NCBI GenBank assembly: GCA_036365145.1
Contig: JAEOAD010000024.1
Location: 17,113,501-17,177,500 of the forward strand
DNA: 64,000 nt
Source of the DNA: Orientallactaga sibirica
Lineage: Eukaryota; Chordata; Mammalia; Rodentia; Dipodidae
Direction: 5' to 3'
Numbering within the stretch: position 1 is the stretch's first letter; the number at the start of each line of letters is the position of its first letter. Shown here piece after piece: positions 56,517 through 64,000 of the stretch. The notes beneath the pieces are model-generated. The model was not told the DNA's origin and did no database searches. It saw nothing but the letters and a program-made list of their open reading frames with translations. The translations under genes were made by a program, and so were the position numbers.

Positions 56517-58293
56517 AACTACAATAATGTAATCTTGAAATTATTAAGAATTCATGAACCAGGTGGCAACCCTCCAGGGTACTTTATCTGACACAGATAT
56601 CAGATTAGGAATTTTGCTTCATAGACTGTTTAATAACATGAATCATCTAGGCCTCCATAAAAAATTGCATTTCATGTAAATTTTCCTAGAGGCCAATTAC
56701 TAACAAAGCTGACCCAAACTACAGGAAATATAAAACAGATTAGCCAATCTGTAACAAACAGAAGGGCTCATAAAATTAATATTAATACAAAAACAGCACA
56801 CAGTGCCACCCATGAAATATGTATTGTTTTTTGTCATTCCACTCCATTGGGAGGCTGTTAATAACAATGCATTTTCAACAGTGGGTGCATTTAGGATGTG
56901 AATATTGTAGCTTAATAAATTTGAAGGAACTCAGGTGTTCCCATCAATTCATAAGAGGCTGTTCCAAGGGATTTGATTTTATATTGCCTATTTGCTAGGA
57001 GTCAAGCCCAGGTTACATGCTGAGTCTTTTGCAAGAGTCACAGAATTGGAGACAAGTACAAATACTTGTCCATCAATTCAATTCTTTTTCTAACACAACA
57101 AATTACTTGGGTTACAACTCGAGTTCATCTTTGGGAGTGAATGCATGGAAGTCAGTGTACCATGGATTCAGTCTGAGGGTTATCTTTTCTGTGTAGAGTT
57201 TGTTCATTTGTATCCCTTTGTGGGCCTATAGCTATTCACTAGGGTATTTTTTTCTTTTTCTTTATTTCCCTTCCCTTTTTTTATTACTGTGATATAAAGG
57301 ACTGCAACTGGAGCTTCTCAAATACAATGAAAACCTGCAGCCTTTCTTTTCATTCTTGTTCAAATACATTCTTTTGAAATCAATTTGTATTCCTTCTACA
57401 AAGTAAAGTTTGTCCACGTTTAACAGAAAACAAACATTACTCAAATTTCTTTTCTTTTGGCAAGTGGCAATGAGGTATATCTTTTCTCTTAGTAATTGAG
57501 ATGTTTTTAAATATTTTATGGATGGATTTTGTAAAAATCTTGCAAGAAAAAGGAGTTTAGAATCACACAATCATTAACACTTTGATAAATTTTCTTTCAT
57601 GTATTAAAATACTAATTTCACTTGTTAATTAAATTATTTAAGAGATCTACTGACCATGAACAAGGTATCCAATCCTGAGAGAAAGTTTAAAAATTTGTGT
57701 GCATGCAAGCGTGTGTACCTATACATGTGTGGACGTGCACATGCTCCATCCTCAAGTGACTTATATTTTGGTGGTGCAGAAGTGATGCACACACATGTAT
57801 ATACAACATTGTCCGGCTTTCTTTACAATATATGGGAATTTCCTCATATCTTTAATAATTTGTGTAATAATTTCATGTGAGTGTGTGTTTTAGACAATTT
57901 CCTGATAATAAATGAAGTTTCTTTGTGTTTATTTTTAGAAACTACTAAATAATAAAATATTGGAATTATATTATCCATTGTTTGTCTGTATTTTAGAATA
58001 GCTCCCCAAAGGAGAAATCTGTAGGTCAAGAGCTCTGAAAATTTCAACATTTAATAAAACTGATGAATTTCTTTCATAAAAATCTATGGGAATGCAACCT
58101 AACATATTAGTGGCAATCATATTAATCCTGTGTCAATATTTTATATACTACTATAAATTACTGCTAATGTAATATTGGTTGATGTTTCAGGCTTATTTTC
58201 TGATTTTTTAGGAGTTCATAATATAGTTATTCTTTATCATAGTAAGTATATACTATAAATAGTAAACCCCATTGGTCTATCAAGGAATATTTT
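56517..58293. other. 1.8 kb SINE-free unique sequence
   Basis: No repeat recognised. 56530-57060 is evenly mixed in composition and lacks low-complexity runs, which makes it a possible conserved non-coding block. The frames 57262-57570 and 57656-57880 have no domain. Confidence 0.45.
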
Positions 58294-58309
58294 AATGTTA
58301 GGTTTTTTT

Positions 58310-58517
58310 AAAAAAATATTTATTTATTTAATTATTTATTTAAGAGGGAGAGAGAGAGAGAGAGAATGGGCGTGCCAGGGCCTCCAGCCACTGCAAACGA
58401 ATTCCAGATGCATGTGCCCCCTTGTGCATCTGGCTTACGTGGGTCCTGGAGAATCAAACTGGGGTCCTTTGGCTTTACAGGCAAATGCCTTAACCACTAA
58501 GCCATCTCTGCAGCCCA
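58310..58517 (-). mobile_element. Dip-like SINE (short type), antisense, perfect duplication
   Basis: 'gccactgcaaacgaattcca' and 'gccatctctgcagcc'. The flanks 'aatgttaggttttttt' (58294-58309 and 58518-58533) are identical. Confidence 0.95.
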
Positions 58518-58528
58518 AATGTTAGGTT

Positions 58529-58757
58529 TTTTTTTTTTTTTTTTAGAGAGAGAGAGAGAGAGAGACAGAGTTGGAGTGCTAGGGTCTCAGCCATTGCAAT
58601 CAAACTCCATATGCTTGTGCCACCTAGTGCGCATATGTGACTGTGCGCTTGTGTCATCTTTGTGCATCTGGCTTATGTGGGATCTGGACAGAGGTCGAAC
58701 ATGGATCCTTAGGCTTTGAAGTCAAGTGACTTAACCACTAAGCCATCTCTCTACCTT
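58529..58757 (-). mobile_element. Dip-like SINE (long type), antisense, at the same site
   Basis: Its poly-T tail merges with the T-rich right copy of the previous SINE's duplication. 'gcgcatatgtgactgtgcgc' is the long-type insert. Ends 'gccatctctctacctt'. Confidence 0.92.
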
Positions 58758-59258
58758 AATTTTACTTTTTTTTAATGAGCTGTAGTAATTTAATTCTTTA
58801 GCCATTGCATTTGTTGACGTTTTAAAGAAATAGTTGTTTTGATAGAGTAAGTTTGTGATTTAAAAGCTCTGTTCTGTTCACTTTTTATGTTTTTAAATTT
58901 TCCATCATTTTTTAATAATATCAACTTATTCTGATGTGCTTTATGACGTGAGTGGAAAGTAGATTTTTTTCAATAAAAATTTTCCTTTCATTGAATAGTC
59001 TATGTCATATTGTTTATTAAAAACTTTTAAATAGATTTTGACCAATTTTAACACCTTTGAATATATACTAAATATTTTCCAGAACAAATGGTGAAGCCTA
59101 ATGCCAGGTAGAAGAAATCAATAATACTGTATCTTCAGCAAAATCAATTTACAATGCATAGATTGTTTCTGTATTTTCTTGTGTTCATTCTTTTGTCACT
59201 ATCAAAAGACTTCCTTGGTTTTTATCAAACCTAATTTCTTTTTTTTAAAGCTAGGAAA
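58758..59258. other. Unique AT-rich sequence, nothing recognised
   Basis: No repeat or gene signal seen. Confidence 0.45.
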
Positions 59259-59275
59259 CCCAAGTATATTTAATT

Positions 59276-59444
59276 TTTTATGGAAGAGGGAGAGAGATAG
59301 AATATGGGAGCACCAGCCACTGCAAACGAACTCCAGATGCATGCACCACCATGTGCATCTGGCTTATCTTGGGTTCTGGGCAATCAAACCTGGATCCTTA
59401 GGCTTCGTAGAAAAGCACCCTAATGGCTAAGTCATCTCTCCAGC
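59276..59444 (-). mobile_element. Dip-like SINE (short type), antisense, with duplication
   Basis: The flanks 'ccaagtatatttaattt' (from 59259) and 'ccaagtatatttattt' (from 59445) match. The body is complete but the GA run is short. Confidence 0.93.
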
Positions 59445-59460
59445 CCAAGTATATTTATTT

Positions 59461-60270
59461 CTATCAAAACTCCATAATTCTTCTCATATAAACTAACTTC
59501 TAATCACTTTTACTTTTCTCTCATGTATAAAGAAGCTCATTTGTGTACTGCCTATCTTCTCTTTTTGCTTTTGGAAGTTAAATATCTTATAGATTTTTCT
59601 CTCATGTGTATCCAGTTATTCCAATCAGCCACCTGAGGAATTGTTCTAGAGAGGAATGCATGGATTGGAAAGTATTCTGTATTTCACTTTATGACTAGAT
59701 GGGTTTCATATGTGGTGCTTCCCATACAACATGTGTGAAGACAAATCCCTCAACAAATATCAGGCATCATATTAAAATATCACAAAACATAATCTATTCT
59801 GATTGATATTTTTATCAACAAGCAATTTGGGATCATTATTATACAGTCTCTTTTTCTTTTCAGAACCCAGAATTTAATGGAGTGGGAGAAACAACTCCCT
59901 AACAAGTTATAGCTGCTGTTTTTTTTTTTTTTTTTTCATAGAACTTTGACATGAAGAATATAATCAAATCAGCTCATTGATTATAAAGAAATAATTGGAA
60001 TGAAGAGAGTAGGCTTCCCAGAAATGGAGAGAAGTTAAATGATTAATGGACTTCAAATGTAAGAAAGCGTGAAATGGCTTGGTCAGGAATCCCGTAATAA
60101 GACTTGCATCTGTGTTCTGTGGGCTTACTTAATAGAATGTGTCTCAGTGACTTGAAACAAGACACAAAACAACATAAATACTCCAAAAAATGGAATTGGA
60201 AGGAAATCTTTAAAGACTGATTTGTTTCCCCTCCAAATAATGGCAAATATGGAGACCTATGCCACTCAGG
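59461..60270. other. Unique sequence, nothing recognised
   Basis: Poly-T run at about 59920-59937. No gene signal. Confidence 0.45.
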
Positions 60271-60280
60271 CAAGTGACAC

Positions 60281-60305
60281 TTAAAAAAATTTTTTTTAGA
60301 CAGAA

Positions 60306-60363
<58 letters not shown>

Positions 60364-60548
60364 GGTACACCAGTGCCTCAGCCACTGCAATTGAACTCCA
60401 GATGCTTGTGCCACCTAGTGGGTATGTGTGACCTTGCATTTGCCTCAGCTTTGTGCATCTGGTTACATGGGATCTGAAGAGTTGAACATGGGTCCTTATT
60501 CTTCACAGGCAAACACCTTAACTGCTAAGCCATCTCTATCCAGCCCAG
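60281..60548 (-). mobile_element. Dip-like SINE (long type), antisense, with duplication
   Basis: A long (GA)n run, 'gccactgcaattgaactcca', 'gggtatgtgtgaccttgcat' and 'gctaagccatctctatccag'. The flanks 'caagtgacac' (60271-60280) and 'caactgacac' (60549-60558) differ at one base. Confidence 0.94.
60300..60361. repeat. (GA)n microsatellite
   Basis: Within the SINE at 60281. Confidence 0.95.
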
Positions 60549-60764
60549 CAACTGACACATGACTAAACAATTCTGTCCTTCTGACAGTTCTAGAATATGA
60601 TTAAGGAGTCTTTGAACTGTCACTACTTTCCCTTGGGAAGGTGAAGATTTCAGGCTGATGCAGCCATTATTTTTTCCATTGGGAATACAGGCAAGTAAAG
60701 ACAAGTTTATGTACAAATACATTTAGTCCTGGGTCCCTTCTATAAATAACAACAACAATAAAAC

Positions 60765-60960
60765 ATTCACTGTGGGTTTCTTATGTGCAGGGGTCATTGC
60801 AAACACTAGATATGTCTATTAATTTAATCTCTATCACTGTTTCACAAAATACATATATATTATGTCCATTTAATATGTGAGAAACTGAGGCTCAGAGAGG
60901 CCAAGTACCTTGTCCAGAGCCAATGAAGCTGATAGATAGGATAAAGTATAGTTACATAAG
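60765..60960 (+). mobile_element. MIR SINE, sense, ancient
   Basis: 'gagaaactgaggctcagaga' with 'ggccaagtaccttgtccaga' is the MIR core and the preceding 'tctattaatttaatctctat' fits its left part. Confidence 0.8.
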
Positions 60961-61079
60961 AGCCTAAAGCATTCTATTAAAAATATATGCCTAATGAGGT
61001 ACTTGATCTTAAATTGTCCAATCATAGCCTCAGGTATTTTTGAAGTAAGCGTCCTACTTTGGCAGAAACCTGCTAGAAG

Positions 61080-61305
61080 CATATCACTGGGGTGTATCTG
61101 GAGTCTAGCGCTAAGGTGTATTAAGAGTCAGCTTCAGGACTGGCTGTTCATTGTTGTTTCTCTGCTATGGATGTATGAAGAAGTGAGCCAGCTTCTGACA
61201 TGATGAAGCTTCCCCTGGAATCTATAAGACTGAAATAAACTCTTTCCTCCCATAAGCTGCTTCTAATTGGGTGTTTGTCCCAGCAACAAGAAGGTAACTA
61301 AATCA
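61080..61305 (+). mobile_element. MaLR-type LTR (MT-like), 5'-truncated, sense
   Basis: 'tgacatgatgaagcttcccc', 'aagactgaaataaactcttt' and 'ccataagctgcttctaattg' are the 3' half of an MT-like LTR, with its polyadenylation signal. Confidence 0.65.
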
Positions 61306-62115
61306 TATCAAAAGAAGAAATGGACATAGTTTTAAATCAAGACTTTGAAGAACTTGGCTTATTGACTTTAATCTTCTGGTTTTAGTTTTAAACCACCTAA
61401 TATTGTATTTTGGGGGCTATAGGGGGTATAGGAAGAGATAGAGAATTAAAATAATAATTAGTGAGAAATCTAAAATTTCTGAATATTTCTAGTTGGAAAG
61501 CTTATCATTAAGTCTGGAAAATAAATTTTAATACATCAAAGGAAAAAAAACTTTAAAAAAATCTCTATATACCTTTGGATTGAGAAAATAAATGTCTCAT
61601 GTTGTGGTTAGTTTCACTGTGACTTGAAAAACTGAATTCTATTTTGAAATGGTTCTCAGTTTTTGTAATAATGCTGGAGTTTTACAGCTGCTGGCTGTTT
61701 GGTTATTGCCACTGTTCATGTATTACATTTTAGTAATCACTTTTCTTTCTATCTCCTTGTGTTTCTTCAGGAAAATTGCATTTGCCCATGTCTAAAATTT
61801 GAAAAAAAGGAGATGAAGCGGGAGAAGGAGAAGGAGAAAATAAAAAAGAGACAGAAATAAAGTGTTTATTTCAGGTCACGTTTATAAAAAGTAATTTTAT
61901 TTCTTAGAGGTAATATGAGAAATAAAAATGAAGTACAAATGTTCTTCACTAGAAATATTACATCAGACAATATTTCTGTAAATCTTTCCCCATATTTTAA
62001 TGTTGTTACCTTTAACATAGGTTTATGATATAAAATTCTAAAGAAATTTTAAATAATCAAAAATAATTTTCATTAATAGAGGGAGCCTTATCACCCCTCA
62101 CCCCCTCTCCCTCCC
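61306..62115. other. Unique AT-rich sequence, nothing recognised
   Basis: A GA-rich patch near 61808-61850 is the only distinct feature. Confidence 0.45.
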
Positions 62116-62125
62116 TGTCTCTCTT

Positions 62126-62350
62126 CTTTCTTTTATTTTTTAATTTTTATTTTATTTATTTATTAGACACAGAGAAAGAGGGTAGGAAGATAGTGAGAAT
62201 TGGGCATGCCAGGGCCTCCGGCCACTGCAAACAAACTCCAGATGAATGTGCCCCCTTGTGCATCTGGCTAATGTGGGTCCTGGAGAATCGAGCTGGGGTC
62301 CATAGGCTTCACAGACAAGTGCCTTAACTGCTAAGCCATCTCTCCAGCCT
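62126..62350 (-). mobile_element. Dip-like SINE (short type), antisense, perfect duplication
   Basis: Ends 'gccatctctccagcct'. The flanks 'tgtctctctt' (62116-62125 and 62351-62360) are identical. Confidence 0.94.
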
Positions 62351-62657
62351 TGTCTCTCTTTTGTCTATGAAGATTCACATGCATTTTTTTTTTTTTTTAC
62401 CAGATATTGAGCCAGGAGAACAGATAGAAGGCATCAAGTTCATGTTACCAAGATTACAACAACATATCCTTGACATTCGGTGTAAATATGGCACTTGTCA
62501 TTCAGTATCAATTTGGTTCCAACAAATAAAATGATGCAATGATTGTTATTACATTACTTTTGAATTTCATAATAAAATTTATCATGTGATTAGTAAAATA
62601 TGAATTAATATAGCTTTAGAACACACACATCAATCAAAACACATAGAATACTTTTTT

Positions 62658-62827
62658 TTTTTTTTTTGGTTTCTTTCATTTTTCGGTTTTTCAAGGTAGG
62701 GTCTCACTCTAGCCCAGGCTGACCTGGAATTCACTATGTAATCTCAGGGTGGCCTTGAACTCATGGCAATCCTCCCACCTTTGCCTCCCAAATGCTGGGA
62801 TTAAAGGCGTGCACCACCACATCCAGC
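62658..62827 (-). mobile_element. B1 SINE, antisense, with duplication
   Basis: 'ggtagggtctcactctagcc', 'gacctggaattcactatgta', 'gctgggattaaaggcgtgca'. The flanks 'agaatacttttt' (from 62645 and from 62828) are the target-site duplication. Confidence 0.95.
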
Positions 62828-62984
62828 AGAATACTTTTTATTCTATATAATTATCCTTTTAAACACAAAGTAAACTCAACCTATGCATATAAATTAGAAT
62901 TTTTGTCTTCATTTACTTTTCCATCTCAATTTCACCTACTCTTTCCTAGACACAATCAGCAGTAAAATTTAGCATGAAACTGAA

Positions 62985-63065
62985 TTACTTTGGGCTGTTA
63001 TAATAGAAGAGCATAGATTAAGTAGCTTAAACAAAACACCTTTCCCCCTCACAGTTCTGAAGTGC
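62985..63065 (-). mobile_element. Possible MLT1 LTR end, antisense
   Basis: 'actttgggctgttataatag' then 'tagcttaaacaaaacacc' and 'cctcacagttctgaag' resemble the complement of the MLT1 3' end. The remainder is not recognisable. Confidence 0.5.
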
Positions 63066-63880
63066 TAGTTATTATTTTTAAAGATTCTCATTGTTCAAAC
63101 CTTCCCTTTCTGGAACAGAAATCTCTGAACACTGTCCCTATGAGGATTCAGGACGTGGAGAAGCATAAATCCAAACAGACGCACAAATGGCTCAGTGCTA
63201 CAGAGAACTACAGAGCCTTTGAAGTCAATCTCTGTGGAGACTTATTCTTTCAGTCCTTCACAATTCTTATTCCTTGCTCTTTGCAGCCTCTGAAATCATC
63301 ACCCGTCTCCTGTGCTAGTTTCTTCCAGACACATTGCGTAAAAGAGGTGGTCAATCTTCCCAGGCTATGGTGAGTTCTGGAATGCTGCGCGTATGTCAGA
63401 GGTCTTCCACAGCCCTCGGGTCATCTGTTCATCTTTACCTTGCAAGGTCCTGTCATTCCCGAGAAGGCAGCTCCAGCCATGATAAACCTCGCCTTGAAAC
63501 ATTCCCTTTCATACATTTCCTATTTTCATTTGAAAGGGGTCCAGCAGTACTGCTGGAATACTTTTGATCTCAATAGTGTCAATATTGTTTTCCAGGCACA
63601 AAGTAAATGGCAGAAAAAAGAGATGACAGCTGAGTAAACAGCCCGATTGCAGGATATTCTCAATACTGCGTGGAACTGCCTTGCCTGCAGCATTTTATAA
63701 TTTTGGCTGGGATTCTAGTCAGTTCTCACTAAGAACTCAAGGCCTGCTGAAAATTCAAGCGCATGTTCACTGACATATGTGTTTTTCTTGTAAAGGATTG
63801 GGACACACATACATACACTTACAGACTGCATGTTAGTGACAGCCCTTCACTATGAGAACAAATGGAAAGTCTACAATGTG
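63066..63880. other. CpG-richer unique block with exon-like splice signals
   Basis: No repeat recognised. CpGs are clearly more frequent than elsewhere in the window ('gacgtgg', 'gacgcac', 'ctgcgcgta', 'ccctcgggtc'). A possible exon at 63287-63369 has a pyrimidine-rich acceptor ending 'ctctttgcag' and a donor 'atggtgagt'. The 103-codon plus-strand frame 63062-63373 stays open across it, but no known domain is visible, so I call no gene. Confidence 0.35.
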
Positions 63881-64000
63881 GGGCTGGAGAGATGGATGGC
63901 TCAGCAGTGAAGGTTCTTGCCTGCAAAACCTAATGACCTGGGTTTGAGTCTCCAGTACCCAGTAAAGCCAGATGCACAAAGTGCCGAATGCATCTGGAGT
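63881..64000 (+). mobile_element. Dip-like SINE, cut by the window edge
   Basis: 'gggctggagagatggatggc' with a small 'atgg' repetition in the head, then the normal body up to 'catctggagt', where the window stops. Confidence 0.92.

Noticed and set aside
57656..57880. 74-codon frame with Cys and His residues
   Set aside because: Spacing does not match a zinc-binding motif, and part of it comes from alternating GT/CA-rich DNA.

Overview
This window is mammalian nuclear DNA, AT-rich and CpG-depleted, from a rodent. The repeats are the main clue. About 35 copies of a tRNA-derived B2-superfamily SINE share the head 'ggctggagagatggctta'. Its body ('gccagatgcacaagg', 'ctggagttcgtttgcagtgg') matches what I recall of the Dip family of jerboas (Dipodidae), and the B1 copies carry a matching jerboa-like variant. 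I infer a jerboa such as Jaculus; no search was run.

I find no protein-coding exon, RNA gene or CpG-island promoter that I can support. Nearly all open reading frames are short chance frames or translations of antisense SINEs. The one frame with visible protein homology, at 37541-37972, is a decayed ancient LINE reverse transcriptase. The window reads as a gene desert or the inside of a very large intron.

Layout: 1-25 kb has scattered Dip and B1 SINEs, several MaLR-type LTRs (one inside a SINE), L1 3' ends, L1 ORF2 fossils, and old MLT1 and MLT2 LTRs. At 25247-29702 there is a direct tandem duplication of about 2.2 kb (copies 25247-27482 and 27483-29702, roughly 1-1.5% diverged by eye). Its unit holds an MLT1-like LTR, an ID SINE, an L2 fossil, a TA/CA microsatellite and part of a SINE. 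At 29.7-41 kb there are SINE clusters, including an abutting inverted pair and a same-strand triple array, plus MIR, L2 and MLT1 relics. At 41.5-45.6 kb there is a long, decayed minus-strand L1 broken by SINEs and one LTR. At 46-64 kb there is another tailed L1 3' end, a close inverted pair of LTRs, two SINEs at one site, a plus-strand ancient L1 3' region, and near the end a small CpG-richer unique block with exon-like splice signals.

The value of the window is its layered insertion history. Many insertions keep target-site duplications (TSDs), so their order can be read directly. Old elements (L2, MIR, MLT1, MLT2, L1M-like) lie beneath B1, ID and B4 SINEs, then Dip SINEs, then lineage-specific MaLR LTRs and the local tandem duplication.
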